Shown: positions 10,908-21,315 of the stretch, in pieces
Position numbering within the stretch: the first letter of the stretch is position 1
Layout of the letters: every line of letters starts with the position of its first letter
From: Lonicera japonica
Lineage: Eukaryota; Streptophyta; Magnoliopsida; Dipsacales; Caprifoliaceae
Direction: 5' to 3'
DNA length: 64,000 nt
Assembly: GCA_021464415.1 (NCBI GenBank)
Contig: JAKCWG010000770.1
Coordinates: forward strand, 124,001-188,000
The notes under the pieces: model-generated
Told to the model about the DNA's origin: nothing
What the model saw: only the letters and a program-made list of their open reading frames with translations
Databases searched by the model: none
Position numbers and translations under genes: made by a program

Positions 10908-12698
10908 CCAGACCCACATGTAGATCATGGGCCAGCCCAGTCCCCTACTACTACAAATATAGAGGGTGCAATAGGATCTGTTTCAGCTTTTACTACTGCA
11001 ACCCAACTGGGTCGTAGGTTACGAGAAAAGCTTCGGTCAGTTCAACCCCGCGATTATGTTACTAACACTGTTTCCAAGAAAAGTCTATATACTCTCTCTC
11101 CAATTTCACCCACGCCATCAGTATCCTCAAGTATGCCCTTTACTATAGCACACTATATTAACTGCGACAAATTTTCTTTGGGCCACCAAAATTTTCTTGC
11201 CACTGTAACTGCAGGTTGTGAGCCAAAATCCTTTAAAGAAGTTATGAAAGACGTAGGTTGGCGTCATGCTATGCAAACCAAAATTCATGCTTTGGAGGAT
11301 AATGGTACTTGGACTATGGAAACATTACCACCTAGGAAGCGTGCTCTTGGTAGTCAAAGGGTGTATAAGATCAAGTATAATTCTGATAGTAGCCTCAAGA
11401 GGCTTAAAGCTCGTTTGGTTGTTCTTGGTAATCATTAGGTTGCAGGGATGGACTATAACGAGATATTTGCACTAGTTGCAAAGATGGTGACAGCTCGTGC
11501 CTTTTTAGCTATTGCAGCATCTAAAAATTGGGAGTTGCATCAGATGGACGTGCATAATGCCTTTTTGCACAGGGATCGCGATGAAGAGGTTTATATAAAA
11601 TTTTTGCCCGATTTTGAGTCATCTAATCCTTATATGGCGTGCCGTCTTCGCAAATCATTATAAGGCTTGAAGCAGGCACCTCGATGTTGGTTTGCCAAGC
11701 TTGTCACTGCTTTGAAAGAGTATGGTTTCTTACAATCAAATACTGATTACTCACTCTTTACTTTTGCTAAGGGTGCAATTCAAATCAATGTTTTGGTGTA
11801 TGTTGATGATCTAATTATTTTTGGGAATGATTCCACTGCTTTGACACTTTTTAAGACCTATTTGAGCACTTGTTTCCATATGAAGGATCTGGGGGTCTTT
11901 AAATATTTTCTTGGTATCGAGGTGGCACGCAGTCCCAAGGGCATTTTTCTTTGTCAACGAAAGTATTCTATTGACATCATCTCTAAGATTAGATTTTTGG
12001 GTGCCAAGCTCGTCTCCTTTCCCATTCAACATAATCATCGGCTAGCGCATGCGTTTGGAGATCTTATGTCTAACTCGGAGTCTTATAGGCTCTTGATGGT
12101 CATCTAATTTACTTGTCTGTCACTCGCCCTAATTTGGCATACTCTGTTCATATCCTATCACAGTTTCTACAAGAACCTAGGCAAGAACATTGGGAGGCAA
12201 CCTTACATGTAGTCCGCTATTTGAAGGGCTCTCCTGGACAGGGCATCTTACTATGAGCTAATAACTCTCTCTTTTTAACATGTTGGTATGATTCGGATTG
12301 GGTTGCCTGTCCTCTTACACGTCGTTCTCTCACAGGTTGGCTTGTGTTTCTTGGTCATTCTCCGATTTCATGGAAAACCAAGAAACAACATAGTGGCTTG
12401 ATCTTCAGCAGAGGCCGAATACCGCTCTATGGCTTCTATTACTTGTGAGTTGAAATGGTTGAAGGGTCTTCTCTTGAGCTTGGGCATTAAACATCCCGCT
12501 ACTATTGGTCTATACTACGACAGTCAGTCGACTCTACATATAGCTCAGAATCCTGTTTTCCATGAACGAACAAAGCATATTAAAGCATATTGTCATTTTG
12601 TTCATGATGCTATCCAGGATGCTACCATTCTTCCTTCTTATGTTCCTACTACGGTTCAATTAGCCGACATTCTTACCAAGACCTTGGGTATGCGATAA
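10908..12698 (+). pseudogene. Copia reverse transcriptase and RNase H, degraded
   Basis: Reverse transcriptase is clear: EVMKDVGWRHAMQ (about 11238), WELHQMDVHNAFLH (about 11530), LKQAPRCWFAKL (about 11667) and the catalytic YVDDLIIFG (about 11800). RNase H follows (WYDSDWVAC about 12285; LYYDSQSTLHIAQNP about 12510; VQLADILTKTLG about 12655). Disabling changes seen: TAG at 11436, TAA at 11661, frameshift near 12095, TGA near 12254, and a frameshift near 12400 in the SAEAEYRSM region. The product would otherwise copy element RNA in cytoplasmic particles. Confidence 0.93.
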
Positions 12699-12752
12699 TT
12701 TGAGTTCCTTCTCTCCAAGTTGGGCATTCTTGATCCACATGCTCTTACGAGA

Positions 12753-12973
12753 GGGGGGGGGGGGTATTGGGATATTATCATATATTGCTATTTATTACCA
12801 TAATCGTGTATTTTATGGATATATCTTCTTGTTTAATATACTAATTTTAGGCTTGAGTTAAGGTCTATAGCCAAGGTGGGGCGTGAGTTTAGGCTTGCGC
12901 TTAGAGTTTTCCTCTCCCTCTTTTGTATAAATTACTTGTACATATCAATACATTGGATAAGCATTTTTCTACA
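12753..12973 (+). repeat. Copia polypurine tract and 3' LTR
   Basis: A run of 12 G (12753-12764) forms the polypurine tract. The LTR, about 209 bp, starts TATTGGGATATTATC (TG mutated to TA) and ends TTTTTCTACA. A TATA-like TTGTATAAATT lies about 50 bp from the end, normal for short copia LTRs. Confidence 0.75.
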
Positions 12974-14161
12974 CTAATATTATGTTCCTTCACTTGACTT
13001 AGGAATCTCCCAGTCGAGACTTGTTTTATGAGCCCAAGGTGACTAGCCACTGGGTAATTCTATTGTGATTACAATTATATATGTAAAAATGGATCTTAAA
13101 AATGTGGCCTTTGTAATTATTGAGGCCCTAGGCGTAAGCTATCTCACTTTAATATTAAGGATGGCTTTGTGTTAAACTACCAACCAATAGCCACCTTTCC
13201 CTTCTTTTAATTCTGGATTGTAAGCACCTCCATAATAGTATTTAAAGCTGCGGGATTTCCCATACTCCTAAAATTTTCAATGTTTATGCCTATGAACTTG
13301 CAGTTTTGGGGCATTTTGTTTGCACCGCGGAGGGACTGATTTGGTTTGTGGATCCTTGGTGACGTTGTAAACAGTCTTATTTATGATGGCACAAGTTAGT
13401 TAGGGCGTGTGTGCCCCATTTTGAATCTAAAAAAATAAAATAAAATATACTACCAATTAAACCAAAACATATATATATATATATATATTTATCAGAGACA
13501 AATCACCTTACAGTTATTAGTTATATATGTAAAAGTGGATTTTAAAAATGGGGCTCTTGTAATTAGTGGGCCCATGGCTTAGGCTATCTTGCCTTTATAA
13601 TTAGGGCCGGCTCTTTGTTGAACTACCAACCAATACAAAACATATATATATATATATTTGTTTAATCATATGTTTTTGGAGTAAACTACTTTAATGGTCT
13701 TTAAATTATTGATCTAATTTCACTTTGACTCTTAAATTAAAAAACGCATCACTTTAACTCTTAAACTATTTGCGAGTGTCATTTTAGCCATTCCGTCCAA
13801 ATTTTATGTTACGTTGAATGCAGATGAGGGAGCATTTTTGTCATTTTAATTATTTAAAAAAAATTTAAATAGATTTTTCTATTAAAAAAATTATAAAAAA
13901 AAGAAAAAGAAAAAGAAAAAGAAAGAAACGTGTATATATATGTTATATACATCACTATCTTCTCTCTCTATACCGATCCCACCACCGCAAACCCACCTCC
14001 AACTCCGGCCACCTCCCTACCTCCTCCACCACAAACCCAACCATCCACTACCGCCACCTCCCCTCCTCCATCTCCGGCCGTCTAGAGAGAAACATAAACC
14101 GAAACAGAGTAGTAAAGTGGCTTCATTTTTCCTCTGTTTTTTTGCATTTAACTTCAATTCC
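12974..14161. repeat. Non-coding AT-rich stretch with a 130 bp duplication and (AT)n
   Basis: No gene is recognised. 13062-13191 and 13511-13637 are diverged direct copies, sharing for example TTATATATGTAAAA and AACTACCAACCAATA, each followed at some distance by an (AT)n tract (about 13470 and 13645). The part 13680-13850, which carries CCATTCCGTCCAAATTTTATG, looks like one end of a MULE/MITE-type repeat with no partner end seen. The proline-rich ORF over 13940-14272 is partly 5' flank of the DUF641 remnant. Confidence 0.6.
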
Positions 14162-15285
14162 ATGAATTCATTCGAGAAACCCACTTCAGCTCCACTCAAA
14201 AGCAAACTCTCAAGAACATTCCACAAAGTCATTCACCTCAAATCACCCACAAAATTCCTTTCCAACTGTTGAAGTTTTGGGTATTTTGAAAAAATGGAAG
14301 AAAAAGAAAAACCAAAGCAAGCACCAAGTGTACACTATTAGTTTTCCTAAGTCCTAAATAAGAGGTATATAAAAACTTTCATGGGTTTTTATAAGGGAGA
14401 ATTTGCGTAAGGGTTTGATCCCTTTAGGCATTAGAATTTTGTACTATTGGGTGAGGACTTGGATGAGTGTGGTTCACCATGTGCACCGACCGAAAGACCC
14501 GGGTTTGGGCTTACTTTGGGTCAAATACTATATTTTTAGACAAAATACATTTGGAAAATTTATTTATTAAAAATAAAATTATTTTGTTATTTGAAACTCG
14601 AATTGGTTTTGACTTAGTCTTGTGTCGTTGAGTTTGGATGACTCCCACTTTTCTCTCAACCTGTTTTTATCTCTCTCGTTGCAATGGTGTGATAATAATT
14701 TTCGTCTCTTTTGAAAAAACATAGATTCGACAATTACAATCCTCCATTGTATGAGCTTAAAAATTCCTGAAAAAATATTTTTGCCTCCGGCAAGAATAGT
14801 TTACCGATTCCGGCTGATTATTAAAGGGAGTTAGGTTTCCAATTTCCCACCATGCAAGACAAATCGAGACAGAGGGATTATGTAGACGTGGCCATACAGA
14901 ACTGCTAGCAAAAATACCGAGCAGAGCCGCAAAATGTCTTAAAGAGAGCGACCTAGTCCACGACTCAACCCAGTGTTCCCAATCACTGTTCATTTGGTAA
15001 TTTTGTTCCTGTTATTTCAACACCAACAATGGCTTATGCTAGCCAATTCTCCAAAAAAACCTTACAAACACCGACCCAAATCTCCGTTATCCTCACCATG
15101 TCTCCAAACACCAAACCCAATAAACAGATTCAACAAACAGAGCATCCATGGAAGCTTTTATCGCCAATCTTTTTTCCACCATAACCTTAATCAAAGCCGC
15201 TTACATTGAGCTTCAAATTGCTCAGCTCCGTTATAATGCCGATGCTATTGAATCAGCCGATCAAGCCGTGGTTAATGAATCGGCT
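14162..15285 (+). pseudogene. DUF641 (GIL1-like) gene remnant, split by a solo LTR
   Basis: The first part (14162-14266) encodes 35 residues starting MNSFEKPTSAPLKSKLSRTF, like the N-termini of plant DUF641 proteins. The second part (15028-15285) resumes in the same frame on the far side of the inserted LTR and includes MEAFIANLFSTITLIKAAY and AIESADQAVVNES (15148-15285), the start of the DUF641 domain. Founding members of this family act in light-dependent loss of gravitropism (family knowledge). TAG at 15040 and TAA at 15121 lie between the two pieces, and the homology stops after about 15285, so the copy is dead and truncated. Apart from the insert the reading frame is continuous. Confidence 0.68.
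14267..15022 (+). mobile_element. Solo LTR (756 bp) in the DUF641 remnant
   Basis: It begins TGTTGAAG, ends TATTTCAACA, and is flanked by the direct repeat CCAAC (14262-14266 and 15023-15027). Removing it restores continuity of the DUF641 reading frame, which is independent support for the borders. No pol or gag is inside. The family looks copia-like but is not established. Confidence 0.85.
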
Positions 15286-15689
15286 ATGTTAAATAATATA
15301 AAAATCTAATGGATTGAAAGCACACATAAAAGTATATGAAAATGCTCACGTGAACTGGATTTTCATATACAAAATTTTTTAAATAATAAAAAAAATCAAA
15401 TAAATACTTGATTCAGCAAATAAACTACAGTAAGACGAAAAAAAAAAGTGTAGTGAGAACAACTTCAAGTATGTATGTCTGTTGAATTAAGGGGTGTTAA
15501 GTATGTCACCAAAAGTAGCTTTAAGCTTCTAACTAATTATAACAAATAATTATATACATAAATACAAAACATATATATTTGTTATAATTCATATGTTTTT
15601 GCTGCTCAAATCTCCTCCCTCGGCTATAAATGAACGTATAAAGATTTTTGGATTGTGATTTTTGTGGTATCGTGCAAAATTAAATTTTA
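15286..15689. other. No gene seen; AT-rich
   Basis: There is no credible ORF. It holds a purine run near 15435 and the motif TATAATTCATATGTTTTTGC (15580-15601), which recurs near 36701. Confidence 0.5.
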
Positions 15690-16082
15690 CTGTCTATTGC
15701 ACCTCAATCTCACTGAGTCAAAACGCCATTTTAATTTTCAATTTCGAAATTCAAAAAATAATTTTATTTTTAACAAATAAAATTTTACACATGAATTTTG
15801 TACAAAAAGAAAATAGTTTGCACAAAGCAAGCCCAAGCCCGGCCCAGGTCAGGTCGAACCGGTCAGTCGGCGCGCATGTGTGGTGAACCACACCATCCAA
15901 GTCCTCACCCAATAGCACAAAAGTCTAATGCCCAAAGGGTTCAAGCCTTTAGCTAAATTCTTCCTTATAAAAACCCATGAAAGATTTTATTTATCTCATA
16001 CGTAAGACTTAGGAAAACACAAAAATACTTTATTTGTTTTGTTTTCTTCTCCTATTTTTTCAAATACATAAAAGCTCCAACA
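15690..16082 (-). repeat. Inverted, 3'-truncated copy of the 14267 LTR
   Basis: Read on the minus strand from 16082 it starts TGTTGGAGC and parallels 14267-14640 through landmarks such as CTTTCATGGGTTTTTATAAG, CTATTGGGTGAGGACTTGGA and TTAAAAATAAAATTATT. Similarity fades below about 15690. The two copies form an inverted pair with the DUF641 remnant between them. Confidence 0.82.
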
Positions 16083-16402
16083 CTCTAGAACTTTCTTGAA
16101 TGGCGTGGGGGTGTATGGCTGGAATGTGTAGAGAAAATTGGTTAAAAGGGAAAAAAATCGAGTCAAAATTGGTCAAAAGAAGTCTACGTACATTGAAGAT
16201 CAAGATCAATCTTGATCAAAGTAAAAAGTACACTGGTTGGGCTCTGTCAACAATTTCTGATGAGCAAGATCGATCTTTCTCTAGGTAAAAAGTGCACCAT
16301 TTAGATATGCTCAAATTTCACTATAACAAGATAGATCTTGCTTGGCACAGCGTTAAGCTCACCCGTTATATTGAGCCCCAGACCCCCGAGACGCTAGAAT
16401 CT
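16083..16402. other. Unassigned stretch with GATC-rich dyads
   Basis: No coding sequence is recognised. It contains GATCAAGATCAATCTTGATC (16199-16218) and related AAGATCGATCTT and AAGATAGATCTT motifs, similar in style to Athila U3 palindromes. The host of the solo LTR insertion at 16403 appears to continue at 18047. Confidence 0.4.
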
Positions 16403-18046
16403 TGATAAACGCATAATATTGTCTTGTATATGCTCTTTCTCGGAGTCGCTTGACACGTTTATTGCATTAATTCTGCCAAATTATCCTCTTATCCCAAGAT
16501 TAGTGTCTTAGCGAGTTTTGTATCTAACATTGTCCCGCTAGGTGTGCTTTTGTTGTGTTTTTATGTGTTTATAGGCATAGGATGCAATGGCCTTCGAAGA
16601 ATTGATCAAGCGCTAGTCAAAAGCTCGCAAAATGCTGATCTGAGGAATTTCCCAGAAGCATGATCGATCATGGGTATACCATGATCGATCATGGTGCAAA
16701 TTGGTCTTCAGGCAGAGGACCCCATGATCGATCATGGCCTGGCGGGGACAGCCACCAACTTCTGCTTTTAGCCTTATTTCGGGGGTTTTGGTTCCTAGAT
16801 ATTTTTCCTTTGTTTATTTTATTAGTTTTTTGTACTCCTTTAGATATTTTGGAGTCTAGGAGTTAGAGGATACATATTATCTAGCTTTTTGGGGGCTTGG
16901 AAGATATAGAGAGAAGGCAGAGCTATTTGTTCTTTGTTCTTCATTTCTCCATTGTAAGTTTTTGATTTATAAGAATGATTTCTACTTCAATGATATTTGT
17001 TCTTGCACTTATTATGGAGTAGTCTCTTACTAAGGTTATGGAGATTAATCGCGATATAATTTTTGGTAATTAATTTCTCAATCCATGTTTAAAGTTTGTT
17101 AAATATTTGTGAATCATTTTCCTTTAGCAATCCTTCATTCTACAAGCTTTCTAGGTATTTTCATTGTTCGATTAGACTTTTCATGCCTTGTATGCTTAGT
17201 GCTTGTTGATGAATGAAAATACAACATATTCATATGGTTCTATGAAGCTTGTATTTCACTTCCCTATCTATGGATTTTTGTTCCTCGTTGTAGAGATCAC
17301 AAAGAGTTATTAAATTTCCATAGATGATTTATAAAATTGTTAATCTAGTTTTTTGCATTGCTTTATGATATTTTGAGTGCTTTGTACACTTTACGTGATA
17401 TCTAGACTCATTATCGTCTTTTTAAAGTAAGTACTGGCTAGTTGGTGATTTTATTCCACAAACTTCGTCACGTATCATTGTGATGATTCGCTGCATAATT
17501 TTCATTCTTTTAAACCATGAGATTTCACACACATGCTTATCATAAAACCTTGTTTTGATGAGAATACCATTTCTTTCTCGGATTAGCCTCAATGGGAATG
17601 AGTTGCCTAGCTTCGCACCCTCGGTTAAGAGATAGATATGACATTCCCACCTTTGGCGGAAGTTCGTGATATTCTCTCTTGATATAGCTTTAACCCGGGA
17701 ATGAGTTGCCTGGCTTCGCACCCTTTGCTATTGAGAGTTATCACAACCTTCCCCATTCATGGCAACTTTGTGTGAAATCTATGTATGAGATTGCAATTAC
17801 TGTCTATCGTATCGTAGCTAACCTCCACCTACCTTAGTGCTTTCTTATTAATTTTCACAACCGTTTTACATTTTCATTGTTTCACAACAAATCCAACTTA
17901 CAAAATCTGAAAACCGTAAAATCCGTAATCCATTCCATCCCTTTTCACTTATCCCTGTGGTTCGACACTCGGACTTCCGAGACTTTATTACAACTTGATG
18001 AGCCTGCACTTGGGCTATAACACAACGCGCTATTTTGGAGCAGTCA
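16403..18046 (+). mobile_element. Athila-type solo LTR (1,644 bp)
   Basis: It starts TGATAAACGC, ends TATTTTGGAGCAGTCA, and is bordered by the perfect 5 bp repeat AATCT (16398-16402 and 18047-18051). The inner 3' end reads CCTGTGGTTCGACACTCGGA and GCACTTGGGCTATAAC, matching the end of the Athila LTRs at 40607 and 50126. The element has no internal sequence, so it arose by LTR-LTR recombination. Small ORFs inside are not believed. Confidence 0.88.
16659..16736. repeat. Triple palindrome CATGATCGATCATG
   Basis: The identical 14 bp perfect palindrome occurs at 16659-16672, 16680-16693 and 16723-16736 in the U3 part of the Athila-type solo LTR. It may be a dimeric protein-binding site (inference). 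Confidence 0.9.
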
Positions 18047-18051
18047 AATCT

Positions 18052-18345
18052 TATCTTAGGCCAAACACAAAAGTTGTAAAAGGGAATGATACAAAGCTTT
18101 TAGCACTAATGGGGACTCATTTGGATAGTGGATGAAGAAGTTTTGTCCTCTTAAAGATGGCCGAAATTTAAGAAACATTATAAAATTAAAACACACGATT
18201 AACATCTCAATTTCATTTCGGACCACCCAAATTACGAAACAATTGTTGCCGCAAACGTATAATGCCTAATATGACATGGTAGAAGTGTTGGGTCAATTAT
18301 GAAGGGTTCGAAAACAAATGTTCATGCCCTTACATAATTAAGCCT
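18052..18345 (-). repeat. Tekay-type LTR fragment
   Basis: Parallels the U3 region of the minus LTR at 8313-8580 in the same order: GGCCAAACACAAAAGTTGTA, a GGGAACTCAAT-like phrase, then ACATCTCAATTTCATTTCGG and CCACCCAAATTACG. It is diverged. The Athila solo LTR borders it on the left. Confidence 0.65.
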
Positions 18346-18598
18346 TAACCAGGGTTTACAAACCATGACTTTACTTTCAAACTCAAGTTGGTATCTCACT
18401 AACACCATGAATTTAGGGCCGGGGGGGTGTTGAGGTGTAAACCTATATACATTCGGACCACCATCACACCTCGCCTTGGGCATTAGTCGTGCCAGACCTC
18501 AGCCTCGAAGGCAACCATGCCAGACATCTAGAGCCGAGACCTATTATGTTAGCCTACACGCCAGCTCATTTATTCTGTTGATTCCATTATTTCAATTT
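18346..18598 (+). other. Possible older copia tail and partial LTR
   Basis: 18376-18420 repeats the phrase found at 18599-18640 (TTTCAAACTCAAGTTGGT) and ends in a G-rich tract (GGGCCGGGGGGGTG) followed by TGTTGAGG. This looks like a second, more damaged copia 3' end with its polypurine tract. The following 170 bp are of unknown origin. Confidence 0.35.
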
Positions 18599-18848
18599 CA
18601 AACTCAAGTTGGTCACTCACTACCACTTTGAATTAAATTGAGGGGAAGCTAGCATATCAACTATCTCATTGATTAATATTATTAGCATATTAATTATCTA
18701 GTAGATTGATTTAGGGTTATCTCTTATATTTTCTTTATCTATGTCACATGTAACCCTAATTGTACCACTATATATAGGTCTTCCTCTCTTGTATTATTCA
18801 ATCGAATTCAATTCAAAATACTCATTATTTGTGTTCTATATCTTAACA
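18599..18848 (+). mobile_element. Copia 3' tail and short LTR
   Basis: The end of a copia-like frame (KLKLVTHYHFELN then stop, 18602-18640) runs into GAGGGGAAG and an LTR of about 200 bp (from about 18649) ending ATATCTTAACA at 18848. A TATA box (ACTATATATAGG, about 18767-18778) sits 75 bp from the end. No other copia text remains upstream, so this is a remnant. Confidence 0.55.
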
Positions 18849-18849
18849 A

Positions 18850-20147
18850 TTTCAATTATATTGATAGATGGAAAACTTATTTTTTCTAATAATCTCAATT
18901 TAACGAGTATTGCTTACTTAAAATATAATCAACTAAAAAATCCACTATATTATCATATACAAATTTAATTAATTAATGACATGAATTTAGAAAAAAAATA
19001 AAAAATTGCCCAGGAGGTGATAACTTTCTAGTTGAACTGTTCGAATAGCAAAATTTTCTGTAATTTGAATTTCTTCCAACCTTACAATTTCTGTTGAGCT
19101 TTTATTTTCCAATTTCAGTATATTCCAAATTTTCATTTTTTATTTTTAATAAATTCTAATGTTTCAATTTCAATATATTCAAACAGATATAATTTTATGT
19201 ACACAAATACGAGTTATATACATTTACGAATAAAATAAACTTAACTATAATTATAAACATACACTTTTCAAATAAACAAATAGCATGATAAGGTATTATA
19301 TTATTTGGTTAATTAAAAAATATTTATTTGAATAATTAATTAAATTTTAATTTTCTCCAATATCCAATAATAATATATGAAAATAATAAATAATTTTAGT
19401 GCAAACATAAAGTCACTTCACAACTATTTAATTAGAACACTAGTAATTTATAGTTGCGTAGTTCATGAGTATTCATATGAGAGGGAGTACTAATATTTGT
19501 GGGAAAGGTGAGCACCAAAGTTCATACAAAATATACTTACAACATAGATATCATGTTGGTTTTGCAAATTCCTTTTTTATTTTTTGGCTTTAAACTAATG
19601 TAATATTATTAGGTGTAATGGTATTAGTAGTTCACAAAAAGTACTCAACACTCTAAAATCATATTTAGTGACAAAAAAGTGTTCCGAAAGATCTATATAA
19701 AGTGTCACAAATTTTTTTTTTAAAGTGTTAGAGTACTTTTCTAGAGTGCTAATATTATTGCCCACAAAATTCTAAATTAAAGATAATTTTATTCATATGA
19801 TTTTAATTTCAATGTCGATATTTTCTTAATGCTATGTTTTCAGATAATGAGTGGGTCATGTCAAATTACAAATTGCATTCTAACCGTTTTAACATTTGAA
19901 AATCATTTATTAATTTTGAAAGGTGATTGAAAAACACTATTTGTATTCTACCACTAATTCAACCATTTGATTGAATTTGAAAACAATTCATGATTTTTAG
20001 TACAAACAAAGACTCTACCACTATTTACAACATTAGTAATTTATAGTTGTTTACTTCATGCACACTCATATAGCCGGCGTGACCCCAAAATTCACACAAA
20101 GTGTACTTTCAACTTAGTTCTTATTGTTTTTGCATATTTATGCTTCA
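18850..20147 (+). repeat. AT-rich dispersed repeat, copy A
   Basis: The longest copy of a non-coding family found seven or more times in this window, always in + orientation. Landmarks in order: ATTATATTGATAGATGGAAA, TACAAATTTAATTAATTAATGAC, TTTTCTCCAATAT, TAGTGCAAACATAAAG, GTAATTTATAGTTG, and CAAACCAATATAATATT-like text near the end. No ORF is shared between copies. It leads into a tandem duplication and a Helitron-like end. Confidence 0.7.
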
Positions 20148-20690
20148 AACCGATATAATATTACAAATTTTATCAAATTATAAATCTTATTTGATCCAAC
20201 CCTTTGAACATCTGGAGATTATTTAATTTGAAAGGTAATTGAAAATACCATCCGGATTCTAACACTAATCCAACCATTTAATTGATCGTCTAATAAAACA
20301 TAATTTGCAAAAACATGGCATAAGGATTTTGCTTAGATACATGTTCAAATGGTTTCTCTCATAGCTTCTTTTGGAAATACAAGAAATCTTTGGGGAAGAG
20401 AAATAGAATTCACAAACTAATATAATATTGCAAATTTTATCAAATTATAAATCTTATTTGATCCAACCTTTTGAACATTTGGAGATTATTTAATTTGATA
20501 GGTAATTGAAAACACCATCCGGATTCTAACACTAATCCAACCATTTAATTGATCGTCTAATAGCACATAATTAATTTGCAAAAACATGGCATAAGGATTT
20601 TGCTTAGATACATGTTCAAATGGTTTCTCTAATAGCTTCCTTTGGAAATTCAAGAAATATTTGGGGAAGGGGAATAGAATTCACAACCTC
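20148..20690 (+). repeat. Tandem duplication of about 270 bp
   Basis: 20148-20417 and 20418-20690 are close direct copies. Both contain TCAAATTATAAATCTTATTT, CATCCGGATTCTAACACTAA, AAAAACATGGCATAAGGATT and end near GAATAGAATTCACAA. Similarity between the two is much higher than to the other family copies, so the duplication is fairly recent. Confidence 0.85.
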
Positions 20691-20920
20691 CCAAGTAGGA
20701 GGTGAGGGCTAAGGCCATTATTTGTGCATTGACTATTTTACCCCTACGGTCTCTTTTTCATTAATTAAAAAAATATGCTTGCAAGAGGATTCAAACATTG
20801 AACCTTTAATAAAGTAATCTTATGCTTATCCATTAGACCACTGAACATATTTATTTTATATTTTGATTTAAACTAAATGTATTTGAGTGGCACACGCATC
20901 GAGTGTGCATTTGATCTAGT
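20691..20920 (+). mobile_element. Candidate Helitron 3' terminus
   Basis: The end shows the arrangement expected of Helitrons: a short hairpin (GCACAC ... GTGTGC, 20890-20907), seven or so bases, then CTAG followed by T (20916-20920). No rolling-circle replicase or helicase gene is seen, so it would be non-autonomous. The 5' TC end was not located. Whether copy A of the AT-rich repeat is its body is an inference from adjacency. Confidence 0.5.
20780..20846 (-). other. tRNA-Arg-like sequence (SINE-type head)
   Basis: On the minus strand TGGTCTAATGGATAAG (A box, 20825-20840) is followed about 33 nt later by GTTTGAATCC (B box, 20787-20796), the internal promoter spacing of a tRNA. The A box is typical of plant tRNA-Arg. 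Stems are poorly preserved, so this is a tRNA-derived repeat rather than a working tRNA gene. Confidence 0.5.
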
Positions 20921-21315
20921 TATATTTTAAAGACAACTTTAAAGAAGAAAACAAGAGAATAAGAAGTTGAAAATATAAAATGGGAATAATGGATGAAATG
21001 AGGAGGGCTCGAACCTGATTAATGTAAAATAAAATAAATAAATAAAAAATCACAAACTAATCCAAGCCTCAATTATGTTCTTTGGGCCTTTTTATTATTA
21101 AACAACGTAACTACTACATATTCTCGAAATATAAGACCCTATTTTATTATTGTGCCCTATGCAATTGCCCAACTGCCACACCGATAAGGACTTCACTAAC
21201 CACACACAAACACTAAACTACTTCCTTCAATTGAAAAATCAATTAGTCTATAAACAGAAGCATATACATGGTACAAAAAAGCAAACAAATGCAATTATAA
21301 TATTCACTGAAGGTC
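20921..21315. other. 3' flank of the DUF247 gene
   Basis: AT-rich with no further gene seen. On the minus strand this is the downstream flank of the DUF247 gene. No canonical AATAAA signal was found close to the stop codon; plant polyadenylation signals are often degenerate. Confidence 0.4.

Larger units (their letters stand above)
8657..12973 (+). mobile_element. Ty1-copia element, 5'-truncated, interrupted
   Basis: This is the 3' part of a Ty1-copia element: integrase, then reverse transcriptase and RNase H, then a short 3' LTR. The order integrase before reverse transcriptase defines copia. The 5' half (LTR, gag, protease) is absent; the element begins abruptly beside the minus-strand Tekay LTR at 8656, which suggests that the gypsy nest 1-8656 split or truncated it. 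A solo LTR at 9707-10902 interrupts it again. Confidence 0.9.

Noticed and set aside
13940..14272. 110-residue proline-rich ORF
   Set aside because: Only the last 35 residues match the DUF641 N-terminus; the proline-rich part is probably 5' untranslated CCACC-rich sequence.
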